NCBI RefSeq assembly: GCF_040869045.1
Contig: NW_027136911.1
Span: 682,001-746,000 of the forward strand
Length of the DNA stretch: 64,000 nt
Direction: 5' to 3'
DNA from: Eurosta solidaginis
Lineage: Eukaryota > Arthropoda > Insecta > Diptera > Tephritidae
Shown one piece after another: positions 21,070 through 36,000 of this stretch. The notes beneath the pieces are model-generated. The model was given only the letters and a program-made list of their open reading frames with translations, did no database searches and had not been told where the DNA came from. The position numbers were made by a program, and so were the translations under genes. Numbering within the stretch: position 1 is the stretch's first letter; each line of letters begins with the position of its first letter.

Positions 21070-24000
21070 ACACATAAAAGCCTATCATCTGCAAAAACAA
21101 AATCGATTCTATCTTGCTTGGTTCAATAGATATGGACACTTATCCCTTTTAGTCGGTTAACCCCATCCACTTTGACGTTGAAATTGAACCGTTAACGATA
21201 GAACCTTGTATTAGCTTGTGGATTAATATACACATAAAAACCTATCATGTTCAAAAACAAAATCGATTCTATCTTGCTTGGTTCAATAGATATGGACGCT
21301 TATCCGTTTTAGTCGGTTAACCCCACCCACAATAGATATAGACACTTATCCCTTTTAGTCGGTTAACCTCATCCACTTTGACGTAGAAATTGAACCGTTA
21401 ACGATAGAACCTTGTATTAGCTTGTGGATTAATATACACATAAAAACCTATCATCTGCAAAAACAAAATCGATTCTATCTTGCTTGGTTCAATAGATATG
21501 GACACTTATCCCTTTTAGTCGGTTAACCCCACCCACAATAGATGTGGACACTTATCCCTTTTAGACGGTTAACCCCATCCACTTTGACGTAGAAATTGAA
21601 CCGTTAACGATAGAACCTTGGGTCAGCTTGTGGATTAATATATGCATAAAAACCTACCATCTGCAAAAACAAAATCGATTCTATCTGGCTTGGTTCAATA
21701 GATATGGACACTTATCCCTTTTAGTCGGTTAATCCCACCCACAATAGATATGGACACTTATTCCTTTTAGTCGGTTAACCCCATCCACTTTGACGTAGAA
21801 ATTGAACCGTTAACGATAGAACCTTGGATCAGCTTGTGGATTAATATACACATAAAAACCTATCATCTGCAAAAACAAAATCGAATCTATCTTGCTTGGT
21901 TCAATAGATATGGATACTTATTCCTTTTAGTCGGTTAACCCCAACCACTATAACGTAGAAATTGAACCGTTAGCGATAGAACCTTAGATCAGCCTGTGGA
22001 TTAATACACACATAAAAACCTACCATCTGCAAAAATAAAATCGATTCTATCTTGCTTGTTTCAATAGATATGGACACTTATCCCTTTTAGTCGGTTAACC
22101 CCACCCAGTATGACGTAGAAATTGAACCGTTAGCGATAGAACCTTGGATAACCTTGTGGATTAATACACACATAAAAACCTATAATCTGCAAAAACAAAA
22201 TCGATTCTATCTTGCTTGGTTCAATAGATATAGACACTTATCCCTTTTAGTCGGTTAACCCCACCCACTTTGACATAGAAATTGAACCGTTAGCGATAGA
22301 ACCTTAGATCAACTTGCGAATTAATATACACATAAAAACCTACGATCTTCAAAAATAAAATCGATTCTATCTTGCTTGGTTCAATAGATATGGACACTTA
22401 TCCCTTTTAGTCGGTTAACCCCACCCAGTATGACGTAGAAATCGAACGGTTAGCGATAGAACCTTGGATCAGCCTGTGGACTAATGTACACATAAAAACC
22501 TACCATCTGCAAAAATTAATTCGATTCTATCTTGCTTCGTTTAATATATACGTATACCTATCCCTTTTAGTCGGTTAACCCACCCACTTTGACGTAGAAA
22601 TTTAACCGTTAACGATAGAACCTTGGATCAGCTTGTGGATTAATACACACATAAAAACCTACCATCTGCAAAAATAAAACGATTCTGTCTTGTTTGGTTC
22701 AATAGATATGGACACTTATCCCTTTTAGTCGGTTAACCCCACCCAGTATGACGCAGAAATCGAACCGTTAGCGATAGAACCTTGGATCTGCCTGTGAATT
22801 AATTTACACATAAAAACCTACCATCTGCAAAAATAAATTCGATTCTATCTTGCTTGATTCAATAGATATGTATACTTATCCCTTTTAGTCGGTTAACCCC
22901 ACCCACTATAACGTAGAAATTGAACAGTTAACGATAGAAACTTAGGTCAGCTTGTGGATTAATATACATATAAAAGACTACCATCTGCAAAAATAAAATC
23001 TATTCTATCTTGCTTGGTTCAATAGATATGGACACTTATCCCTTTTAGTCGGTTAACCCCACCCACTTTGACGTAGAAATTGAACCGTTAACGATAGAAC
23101 CTTGAATCAGCTTGTGGATTAATATAGACATAAAAACCTACCATGTGAAAAAATAAAATCGATTCTATCTTGCTTGGTTCAATAGATATGGACACTTATC
23201 CCTTTTAGTCTGTTAACCCCACCCAGTATGACGTACAAATTGAACCGTTAACGATAGAACCTTGGATCAGATTGTGGATTAATGTACACATGAAAACCTA
23301 TCATCTGCAAAAACAAAATCGATTCTATCTTGCTTGGTTCAATAGATATGGATACTTATCCCTTTTAGTCGGTTAACCCCACCCGCTATAACGTAGAAAT
23401 TGAACCGTTAACGATAGAATCTTAGATCAGCTTGTGGATTAATATAAACATAAAAACCTACCATCTGCAAAAATAAAATCGATTCTATTTTGCTTGGTTC
23501 AATAGATATGTACACTTATCCTTTTTAGTCGGTTAACCCCACCCACTATAACGTAGAAATTGAACCGTTAACGATAGAATCTTAGGTCAGCTTGTGGATT
23601 AATATACACAAAAAAACCTACCATCTGCAAAAATAAATTCGATTCTATCTTGCTTGATTCAATATATATGTATACTTATCCCTTTTAGTCGGTTAACCCC
23701 ACCCACTATAACGTAGAAATTGAACCGTTAACGATAGAAACTTAGGTCAGCTTGTGGATTAATATACATATAAAAGTCTACCATCTGCAAAAATAAAATC
23801 TATTCTATCTTGCTTGGTTCAATAGATATGGACACTTATCCCTTTTAGTCGGTTAACCCCACCCACTTTGACGTAGAAATTGAACCGTTAACGATAGAAC
23901 CTTGGATCAGCTTGTGGATTAATATAGACATAAAAACCTACCATCTGCAAAAATAAAATCGATTCTATCTTGCTTGGTTCAATAGATATGGACACTTATC

Positions 24001-26520
24001 CCTTTTAGTCTGTTAACCCCACCCAGTATGACGTAGAAATTGAACCGTTAACGATAGAACCTTGGATCAGATTGTGGATTAATGTACACATAAAAACCTA
24101 TCATCTGCAAAAACAAAATCGATTCTATCTTGCTTGGTTCAATAGATATGGATACTTATCCCTTTTAGTCGGTTAACCCCACCCACTATAACGTAGAAAT
24201 TGAACCGTTAACGATAGAATCTTAGATCAGCTTGTGGATTAACATACACATAAAAACCTACCATCTGCAAAAATAAAATCGATTCTGTCTTGCTTGGTTC
24301 AATAGATATGGACACTTATCCCTTTTAGTCGGTTAACCCCACCCACTTTGACGTAGAAATTGAACCGTTAGCGATAGAACCTTAGATCAGTTTGTGGATT
24401 AATATACACATAAAAACCTACCATCTGCAAAAATAAAATCGATTCTATCTTGCTTGGTTCAATAGATATGGACACTTATCCCTTTTAGTCGGTTAACCCC
24501 ACCCAGTGTGACGTAGAAATCGAACCGTTAGCGATAGAGCCTTGGATCAGCCTGTGGATTAATATACACATAAAAACCTACCATCTGCAAAAATAAATTC
24601 GATTCTATCTTGCTTGGTTCAATAGATACGTATACTTATCAATTTTAGTCGGTTAACCCCACCCACTTTGACGTAGAAATTTAACCGTTAACGATAGAAC
24701 CTTGGATCAGCTTGTGGATTAATACACACATAAAAACCTAACATCTGCAAAAATAAAATCGATTCTGTCTTGTTTGGTTCAATAGATATGGACACTTATC
24801 CCTTTTAGTCGGTTAACCCCACCCACTTTGACGTTGAAATTGAACCGTTAACGATAGAACCTTGGATCAGCTTGTGGATTAATATAGACATAAAAACCTA
24901 CCATCTGGAAAAATAAAATCGCTTCTATCTTGATTGGTTCAATAGATATGGACACTTATCCCTTTTAGTCTGTTAACCCAACCCAGTATGATGTAGAAAT
25001 TGAACCGTTAACGATAGGACCTTGGATCAGATTGTGGATTAATATACACATAAAAACTTACCATCTGCAAAAATAAAATCGATTCTATTTTGCTTGGTTC
25101 AATAGATATGTATACTTATCCTTTTTAGTCGGTTAACCCCACCCACTATAACTTAGAAATTGAACCGTTAACGATAGAATCTTAGGTCAGATTGTGGATT
25201 AATATACACATAAAAACCTACCATCTGCAAAAATAAAATCGATTCTATCTTGCTTGGTTCAATAGATATGGACACTTATCCCTTTTAGTCGGTTAATCCC
25301 ACCCACAATAGATATGGACACTTATCCCTTTTAGTCGGATAACCCCATCCACTTTGACGTAGAAATTGAACCGTTAACGATAGAACCTTGAATCAGCTTG
25401 TGGATTAATATAGACATAAAAACCTACCATGTGAAAAAATAAAATCGATTCTATCTTGCTTGGTTCAATAGATATTGACACTTATCCCTTTTAGTCTGTT
25501 AACCCCACCCAGTATGACGTAGAAATTGAACCGTTAACGATAGAACCTTGGATCAGATTGTGGATTAATGTACACATGAAAACCTATCATCTGCAAAAAT
25601 AAATTCGATTCTATCTTGCTTGGTTCAATAGATATGTATACTTATCCCTTTTAGTCGGTTAACCCCACCCACTATAACGTAAAAATTGAACCGTTAACGG
25701 TAGAAACTTAGGTCAGCTTGTGGATTAATATACACATAAAAGACTACCATCTTCAAAAATAAAATCTATTCTATCTTGCTTGGTTCAATAGATATGGACA
25801 CTTATCCCTTTTAGTCGGTTAACCCCACCCACTTTGACGTAGAAATTGAACCGTTAACGATAGAACCTTGAATCAGCTTGTGAATTAATATAGACATAAA
25901 AACCTACCATGTGAAAAAATAAAATCGATTCTATCTTGCTTGGTTCAATAGATATGGACACTTATCCCTTTTAGTCGGTTAATCCCACCCACAATAGATA
26001 TGGACACTTATCCCTTTTAGTCGGATAACCCCATCCACTTTGACGTAGAAATTGAACCGTTAACGATAGAACCTTGAATCAGCTTGTGGATTAATATAGA
26101 CATAAAAACCTACCATGTGAAAAAATAAAATCGATTCTATCTTGCTTGGTTCAATAGATATGGACACTTATCCCTTTTAGTCTGTTAACCCCACCCAGTA
26201 TGACGTAGAAATTGAACCGTTAACGATAGAACCTTGGATCAGCCTGTGAATTAATATACACATAAAAACCTACCATCTGCAAAAATAAATTCAATTCTAT
26301 CTTGCTTGGTTCAATAGATATGTATACTTATCCCTTTTAGTCGGTTAACCCCACCCACTATAACGTAGAAATTGAACCGTTAACGGTAGAAACTTAGGTC
26401 AGCTTGTGGATTAATATACACATAAAAGACTACCATCTGCAAAAATAAAATCTATTCTATCTTGCTTGGTTCAATAGATATGGACACTTATCCCTTTTAG
26501 TCGGTTAACCCCACCCACTT
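21070..26520. repeat. Large segmental duplication copy A (mostly 160-bp monomers)
   Basis: About 5.4 kb of satellite that reappears at 27218-33600. Tracking rare variants gives offsets of 6148 then 6147 bp up to about 24.0 kb, 6787 bp near 24.2 kb and 7107 bp from 24.5 kb on. The steps are multiples of 160 bp, so copy B gained whole monomers. Diagnostic variants include CAAAAATTAATTCG (22509), TAAAACGATTCTGTCTTG (22675), ATACACAAAAAAACC (23584+), CCCAGTGTGACG (24502) and AAATAAATTCAATTC (26283). No gene is present. Confidence 0.9.
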
Positions 26521-27217
26521 TGACGTAGAAATTGAAATGTTAACGATAGAACCTTGAATCAGCTTGTGGATTAATATAGACATAAAAACCTACCATGTGA
26601 AAAAATAAAATCGATTCTATCTTGCTTGGTTCAATAGATATGGACACTTATCCCTTTTAGTCTGTTAACCCCACCCAGTATGACGTAGAAATTGAACCGT
26701 TAACGATAGAACCTTGGATCAGATTGTGGATTAATGTACACATGAAAACCTATCATCTGCAAAAACAAAATCGATTCTATCTTGCTTGGTTCAATAGATA
26801 TGGACACTTATCCCTTTTAGTCTGTTAACCCCACCCAGTATGACGTAGAAATTGAACCGTTAACGATAGAACCTTGGATCAGATTGTGGATTAATGTACA
26901 CATGAAAACCTATCATCTGCAAAAACAAAATCGATTCTATCTTGCTTGGTTCAATAGATATGGATACTTATCCCTTTTAGTCGGTTAACCCCACCCACTA
27001 TAACGTAGAAATTGAACCGTTAACGATAGAATCTTAGATCAGCTTGTGGATTAATATACACATAAAAACCTACCATCTGCAAAAATAAAATCGATTCTAT
27101 TTTGCTTGGTTCAATAGATATGGACACTTATCCCTTTTAGTCGGTTAACCCCATCCACTTTGACGTAGAAATTGAACCGTTAACGATAGAACCTTGGATC
27201 AGCTTGTGGATTAATAT

Positions 27218-30200
27218 ACACATAAAAGCCTATCATCTGCAAAAACAAAATCGATTCTATCTTGCTTGGTTCAATAGATATGGACACTTATCCCTTTTAG
27301 TCGGTTAACCCCATCCACTTTGACGTTGAAATTGAACCGTTAACGATAGAACCTTGTATTAGCTTGTGGATTAATATACACATAAAAACCTATCATGTTC
27401 AAAAACAAAATCGATTCTATCTTGCTTGGTTCAATAGATATGGACGCTTATCCGTTTTAGTCGGTTAACCCCACCCACAATAGATATAGACACTTATCCC
27501 TTTTAGTCGGTTAACCTCATCCACTTTGACGTAGAAATTGAACCGTTAACGATAGAACCTTGTATTAGCTTGTGGATTAATATACACATAAAAACCTATC
27601 ATCTGCAAAAACAAAATCGATTCTATCTTGCTTGGTTCAATAGATATGGACACTTATCCCTTTTAGTCGGTTAACCCCACCCACAATAGATGTGGACACT
27701 TATCCCTTTTAGACGGTTAACCCCATCCACTTTGACGTAGAAATTGAACCGTTAACGATAGAACCTTGGGTCAGCTTGTGGATTAATATATGCATAAAAA
27801 CCTACCATCTGCAAAAACAAAATCGATTCTATCTGGCTTGGTTCAATAGATATGGACACTTATCCCTTTTAGTCGGTTAATCCCACCCACAATAGATATG
27901 GACACTTATTCCTTTTAGTCGGTTAACCCCATCCACTTTGACGTAGAAATTGAACCGTTAACGATAGAACCTTGGATCAGCTTGTGGATTAATATACACA
28001 TAAAAACCTATCATCTGCAAAAACAAAATCGAATCTATCTTGCTTGGTTCAATAGATATGGATACTTATTCCTTTTAGTCGGTTAACCCCAACCACTATA
28101 ACGTAGAAATTGAACCGTTAGCGATAGAACCTTAGATCAGCCTGTGGATTAATACACACATAAAAACCTACCATCTGCAAAAATAAAATCGATTCTATCT
28201 TGCTTGGTTCAATAGATATGGACACTTATCCCTTTTAGTCGGTTAACCCCACCCAGTATGACGTAGAAATTGAACCGTTAGCGATAGAACCTTGGATAAG
28301 CTTGTGGATTAATACACACATAAAAACCTATAATCTGCAAAAACAAAATCGATTCTATCTTGCTTGGTTCAATAGATATAGACACTTACCCTTTTAGTCG
28401 GTTAACCCCACCCACTTTGACATAGAAATTGAACCGTTAGCGATAGAACCTTAGATCAACTTGCGGATTAATATACACATAAAAACCTACCATCTTCAAA
28501 AATAAAATCGATTCTATCTTGCTTGGTTCAATAGATATGGACACTTATCCCTTTTAGTCGGTTAACCCCACCCAGTATGACGTAGAAATCGAACGGTTAG
28601 CGATAGAACCTTGGATCAGCCTGTGGACTAATGTACACATAAAAACCTACCATCTGCAAAAATTAATTCGATTCTATCTTGCTTCGTTTAATAGATACGT
28701 ATACCTATCCCTTTTAGTCGGTTAACCCACCCACTTTGACGTAGAAATTTAACCGTTAACGATAGAACCTTGGATCAGCTTGTGGATTAATACACACATA
28801 AAAACCTACCATCTGCAAAAATAAAACGATTCTGTCTTGTTTGGTTCAATAGATATGGACACTTATCCCTTTTAGTCGGTTAACCCCACCCAGTATGACG
28901 CAGAAATCGAACCGTTAGCGATAGAACCTTGGATCTGCCTGTGAATTAATTTACACATAAAAACCTACCATCTGCAAAAATAAATTCGATTCTATCTTGC
29001 TTGATTCAATAGATATGTATACTTATCCCTTTTAGTCGGTTAACCCCACCCACTATAACGTAGAAATTGAACAGTTAACGATAGAAACTTAGGTCAGCTT
29101 GTGGATTAATATACATATAAAAGACTACCATCTGCAAAAATAAAATCTATTCTATCTTGCTTGGTTCAATAGATATGGACACTTATCCCTTTTAGTCGGT
29201 TAACCCCACCCACTTTGACGTAGAAATTGAACCGTTAACGATAGAACCTTGAATCAGCTTGTGGATTAATATAGACATAAAAACCTACCATGTGAAAAAA
29301 TAAAATCGATTCTATCTTGCTTGGTTCAATAGATATGGACACTTATCCCTTTTAGTCTGTTAACCCCACCCAGTATGACGTACAAATTGAACCGTTAACG
29401 ATAGAACCTTGGATCAGATTGTGGATTAATGTACACATGAAAACCTATCATCTGCAAAAACAAAATCGATTCTATCTTGCTTGGTTCAATAGATATGGAT
29501 ACTTATCCCTTTTAGTCGGTTAACCCCACCCACTATAACGTAGAAATTAAACCGTTAACGATAGAATCTTAGATCAGCTTGTGGATTAATATAAACATAA
29601 AAACCTACCATCTGCAAAAATAAAATCGATTCTATTTTGCTTGGTTCAATAGATATGTACACTTATCCTTTTTAGTCGGTTAACCCCACCCACTATAACG
29701 TAGAAATTGAACCGTTAACGATAGAATCTTAGGTCAGCTTGTGGATTAATATACACAAAAAAACCTACCATCTGCAAAAATAAATTCGATTCTATCTTGC
29801 TTGATTCAATATATATGTATACTTATCCCTTTTAGTCGGTTAACCCCACCCACTATAACGTAGAAATTGAACCGTTAACGATAGAAACTTAGGTCAGCTT
29901 GTGGATTAATATACATATAAAAGTCTACCATCTGCAAAAATAAAATCTATTCTATCTTGCTTGGTTCAATAGATATGGACACTTATCCCTTTTAGTCGGT
30001 TAACCCCACCCACTTTGACGTAGAAATTGAACCGTTAACGATAGAACCTTGGATCAGCTTGTGGATTAATATAGATATAAAAACCTACCATCTGCAAAAA
30101 TAAAATCGATTCTATCTTGCTTGGTTCAATAGATATGGACACTTATCCCTTTTAGTCTGTTAACCCCACCCACTATAACGTAGAAATTGAACCGTTAACG

Positions 30201-33200
30201 ATAGAATCTTAGATCAGCTTGTGGATTAACATACACATAAAAACCTACCATCTGCAAAAATAAAATCGATTCTGTCTTGCTTGGTTCAATATATATGGAC
30301 ACTTATCCCTTTTAGTCGGTTAACCCCACCCACTTTGATGTAGAAATTGAACCGTTAACGATAGAACCTTGGGTCAGCTTGTGGATTAATATACACATAA
30401 AAACCTACCATCTGCAAAAATAAAATCGATTCTATTTTGCTTGGTTCAATAGATATGTACACTTATCCTTTTTAGTCGGTTAACCCCACCCACTATAACG
30501 TAGAAATTGAACCGTTAACGATAGAAACTTAGGTCAGCTTGTGGATTAATATACATATAAAAGTCTACCATCTGCAAAAATAAAATCTATTCTATCTTGC
30601 TTGGTTCAATAGATATGTACACTTATCCTTTTTAGTCGGTTAACCCCACCCACTATAACGTAGAAATTGAACCGTTAACGATAGAAACTTAGGTCAGCTT
30701 GTGGATTAATATACATATAAAAGTCTACCATCTGCAAAAATAAAATCTATTCTATCTTGCTTGGTTCAATAGATATGGACACTTATCCCTTTTAGTCGGT
30801 TAACCCCACCCACTTTGACGTAGAAATTGAACCGTTAACGATAGAACCTTGGATCAGATTGTGGATTAATGTACACATAAAAACCTATCATCTGCAAAAA
30901 CAAAATCGATTCTATCTTGCTTGGTTCAATAGATATGGATACTTATCCCTTTTAGTCGGTTAACCCCACCCACTATAACGTAGAAATTGAACCGTTAACG
31001 ATAGAATCTTAGATCAGCTTGTGGATTAACATACACATAAAAACCTACCATCTGCAAAAATAAAATCGATTCTGTCTTGCTTGGTTCAATATATATGGAC
31101 ACTTATCCCTTTTAGTCGGTTAACCCCACCCACTTTGATGTAGAAATTGAACCGTTAACGATAGAACCTTGGGTCAGCTTGTGGATTAATATACACATAA
31201 AAACCTACCATCTGCAAAAATAAAATCGATTCTATTTTGCTTGGTTCAATAGATATGTACACTTATCCTTTTTAGTCGGTTAACCCCACCCACTATAACG
31301 TAGAAATTGAACCGTTAACGATAGAATCTTAGGTCAGCTTGTGGATTAATATACACAAAAAAACCTACCATCTGCAAAAATAAAATCGATTCTGTCTTGC
31401 TTGGTTCAATAGATATGGACACTTATCCCTTTTAGTCGGTTAACCCCACCCACTTTGACGTAGAAATTGAACCGTTAGCGATAGAACCTTAGATCAGCTT
31501 GTGGATTAATATACACATAAAAACCTACCATCTGCAAAAATAAAATTGATTCTATCTTGCTTGGTTCAATAGATATGGACACTTATCCCTTTTAGTCGGT
31601 TAACCCCACCCAGTGTGACGTAGAAATCGAACCGTTAGCGATAGAGCCTTGAATCAGCCTGTGGATTAATATACACATAAAAACCTACCATCTGCAAAAA
31701 TAAATTCGATTCTATCTTGCTTGGTTCAATAGATACGTATACTTATCAATTTTAGTCGGTTAACCCCACCCACTTTGACGTAGAAATTTAACCGTTAACG
31801 ATAGAACCTTGGATCAGCTTGTGGATTAATACACACATAAAAACCTAACATCTGCAAAAATAAAATCGATTCTGTCTTATTTGGTTCAATAGATATGGAC
31901 ACTTATCCCTTTTAGTCGGTTAACCCCACCCACTTTGACGTTGAAATTGAACCGTTAACGATAGAACCTTGGATCAGCTTGTGGATTAATATAGACATAA
32001 AAACCTACCATCTGGAAAAATAAAATCGCTTCTATCTTGATTGGTTCAATAGATATGGACACTTATCCCTTTTAGTCTGTTAACCCAACCCAGTATGATG
32101 TAGAAATTGAACCGTTAACGATAGGACCTTGGATCAGATTGTGGATTAATATACACATAAAAACTTACCATCTGCAAAAATAAAATCGATTCTATTTTGC
32201 TTGGTTCAATAGATATGTATACTTATCCTTTTTAGTCGGTTAACCCCACCCACTATAACTTAGAAATTGAACCGTTAACGATAGAATCTTAGGTCAGCTT
32301 GTGGATTAATATACACATAAAAACCTACCATCTGCAAAAATAAAATCGATTCTATCTTGCTTGGTTCAATAGATATGGACACTTATCCCTTTTAGTCGGT
32401 TAATCCCACCCACAATAGATATGGACACTTATCCCTTTTAGTCGGATAACCCCATCCACTTTGACGTAGAAATTGAACCGTTAACGATAGAACCTTGAAT
32501 CAGCTTGTGGATTAATATAGACATAAAAACCTACCATGTGAAAAAATAAAATCGATTCTATCTTGCTTGGTTCAATAGATATGGACACTTATCCCTTTTA
32601 GTCTGTTAACCCCACCCAGTATGACGTAGAAATTGAACCGTTAACGATAGAACCTTGGATCAGATTGTGGATTAATGTACACATGAAAACCTATCATCTG
32701 CAAAAATAAATTCGATTCTATCTTGCTTGGTTCAATAGATATGTATACTTATCCCTTTTAGTCGGTTAACCCCACCCACTATAACGTAGAAATTGAACCG
32801 TTAACGGTAGAAACTTAGGTCAGCTTGTGGATTAATACACACATAAAAGACTACCATCTGCAAAAATAAAATCTATTCTATCTTGCTTGGTTCAATAGAT
32901 ATGGACACTTATCCCTTTTAGTCGGTTAACCCCACCCACTTTGACGTAGAAATTGAACCGTTAACGATAGAACCTTGAATCAGCTTGTGAATTAATATAG
33001 ACATAAAAACCTACCATGTGAAAAAATAAAATCGATTCTATCTTGCTTGGTTCAATAGATATGGACACTTATCCCTTTTAGTCGGTTAATCCCACCCACA
33101 ATAGATATGGACACTTATCCCTTTTAGTCGGATAACCCCATCCACTTTGACGTAGAAATTGAACCGTTAACGGTAGAACCTTGAATCAGCTTGTGGATTA

Positions 33201-33600
33201 ATATAGACATAAAAACCTACCATGTGAAAAAATAAAATCGATTCTATCTTGCTTGGTTCAATAGATATGGACACTTATCCCTTTTAGTCTGTTAACCCCA
33301 CCCAGTATGACGTAGAAATTGAACCGTTAACGATAGAACCTTGGATCAGCCTGTGAATTAATATACACATAAAAACTTACCATCTGCAAAAATAAATTCA
33401 ATTCTATCTTGCTTGGTTCAATAGATATGTATACTTATCCCTTTTAGTCGGTTAACCCCACCCACTATAACGTAGAAATTGAACCGTTAACGGTAGAAAC
33501 TTAGGTCAGCTTGTGGATTAATATACACATAAAAGACTACCATCTGCAAAAATAAAATCTATTCTATCTTGCTTGGTTCAATAGATATGGACACTTATCC
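27218..33600. repeat. Large segmental duplication copy B (with monomer-scale gains)
   Basis: Partner of 21070-26520, directly downstream. Relative to copy A it lacks one monomer near 30.15 kb and carries local extra copies of ATGTACACTTATCC / AAAAGTCTACC units around 30.4-31.2 kb, for a net gain of six 160-bp units. A second partial echo of the same variant series follows at about 34.1-35.1 kb. No gene is present. Confidence 0.9.
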
Positions 33601-36000
33601 TTTTTAGTCGGTTAACCCCACCCACTTTGACGTAGAAATTGAACCGTTAGCGATAGAACCTTAGATCAGCTTGTGGATTAATATACACATAAAAACCTAC
33701 CATCTGCAAAAATAAAATCGATTCTATCTTGCTTGGTTCAATAGATATGGACACTTATCCCTTTTAGTCGGTTAACCCCACCCAGTGTGACGTAGAAATC
33801 GAACCGTTAGCGATAGAGCCTTGGATCAGCCTGTGGATTAATATACACATAAAAACCTACCATCTGCAAAAATAAATTCGATTCTATCTTGCTTGGTTCA
33901 ATAGATACGTATACTTATCAATTTTAGTCGGTTAACCCCACCCACTTTGACGTAGAAATTTAACCGTTAACGATAGAACCTTGGATCAGCTTGTGGATTA
34001 ATATACACATAAAAACCTACCTTCTGCAAAAATAAAATCGATTCTATCTTGCTTGGTTCAATAGATATGGACACTTATCCCTTTTAGTCGGTTAATCCCA
34101 CCCACAATAGATATGGACACTTATCCCTTTTAGTCGGATAACCCCATCCACTTTGACGTAGAAATTGAACCGTTAACGATAGAACTTTGAATCAGCTTGT
34201 GGATTAATATAGACATAAAAACCTACCATGTGAAAAAATAAAATCGATTCTATCTTGCTTGGTTCAATAGATATGGACACTTATCCCTTTTAGTCTGTTA
34301 ACCCCACCCAGTATGACGTAGAAATTGAACCGTTAACGATAGAACCTTGGATCAGCCTGTGAATTAATATACACATAAAAACCTACCATCTGCAAAAATA
34401 AATTCGATTCTATCTTGCTTGGTTCAATAGATATGTATACTTATCCCTTTTAGTCGGTTAACCCCACCCACTATAACGTAGAAATTGAACCGTTAACGGT
34501 AGAAACTTAGGTCAGCTTGTGGATTAATATACACATAAAAGACTACCATCTGCAAAAATAAAATCTATTCTATCTTGCTTGGTTCAATAGATATGGACAC
34601 TTATCCCTTTTAGTCGGTTAACCCCACCCACTTTGACGTAGAAATTGAACCGTTAACGATAGAACCTTGAATCAGCTTGTGGATTAATATAGACATAAAA
34701 ACCTACCATGTGAAAAAATAAAATCGATTCTATCTTGCTTGGTTCAATAGATATGGACACTTATCCCTTTTAGTCTGTTAACCCCACCCAGTATGACGTA
34801 GAAATTGAACCGTTAACGATAGAACCTTGGATCAGATTGTGGATTAATGTACACATGAAAACCTATCATCTGCAAAAACAAAATCGATTCTATCTTGCTT
34901 GGTTCAATAGATATGGATACTTATCCCTTTTAGTCGGTTAACCCCACCCACTATAACGTAGAAATTGAACCGTTAACGATAGAATCTTAGATCAGCTTGT
35001 GGATTAATATACACATAAAAACCTACCATCTGCAAAAATAAAATCGATTCTATTTTGCTTGGTTCAATAGATATGTACACTTATCCTTTTTAGTCGGTTA
35101 ACCCCACCCACTATAACGTAGAAATTGAACCGTTAACGATAGAATCTTAGGTCAGCTTGTGGATTAATATACACAAAAAAACCTACCATCTGCAAAAATA
35201 AAATCGATTCTGTCTTGCTTGGTTCAATAGATATGGACACTTATCCCTTTTAGTCGGTTAACCCCACCCACTTTGACGTAGAAATTGAACCGTTAGCGAT
35301 AGAACCTTAGGTCAGTTTGTGGATTAATATACACATAAAAACCTACCATCTGCAAAAATAAAATCGATTCTATCTTGCTTGGTTCAATAGATATGGACAC
35401 TTATCCCTTTTAGTCGGTTAACCCCACCCACTTTGACGTTGAAATTGAACCGTTAACGATAGAACCTTGGATCAGCTTGTGGATTAATATAGACATAAAA
35501 ACCTACCATCTGGAAAAATAAAATCGCTTCTATCTTGCTTGGTTCAATAGATATGGACACTTATCCCTTTTAGTCGGTTAACCCCACCCACTTTGATGTA
35601 GAAATTGAACCGTTAACGATAGAACCTTGGGTCAGCTTGTGGATTAATATACACATAAAAACCTACCATCTGCAAAAATAAAATCGATTCTATTTTGCTT
35701 GGTTCAATAGATATGTATACTTATCCTTTTTAGTCGGTTAACCCCACCCACTATAACTTAGAAATTGAACCGTTAACGATAGAATCTTAGGTCAGCTTGT
35801 GGATTAATATACACATAAAAACCTACCATCTGCAAAAATAAAATCGATTCTATCTTGCTTGGTTCAATAGATATGGACACTTATCCCTTTTAGTCGGTTA
35901 ATCCCACCCACAATAGATATGGACACTTATCCCTTTTAGTCGGATAACCCCATCCACTTTGACGTAGAAATTGGACCGTTAACGATAGAACCTTGTATCA
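33601..36000. repeat. Satellite, transitional block
   Basis: Mostly 160-bp units that repeat the variant series of 24-27 kb and 32-33 kb in new order (TGTGAAAAAATAAAATCG near 34227 and 34706, TACACAAAAAAACC near 35172). 206-bp units occur near 34.1 and 35.9 kb. No gene or other element is seen. Confidence 0.93.
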
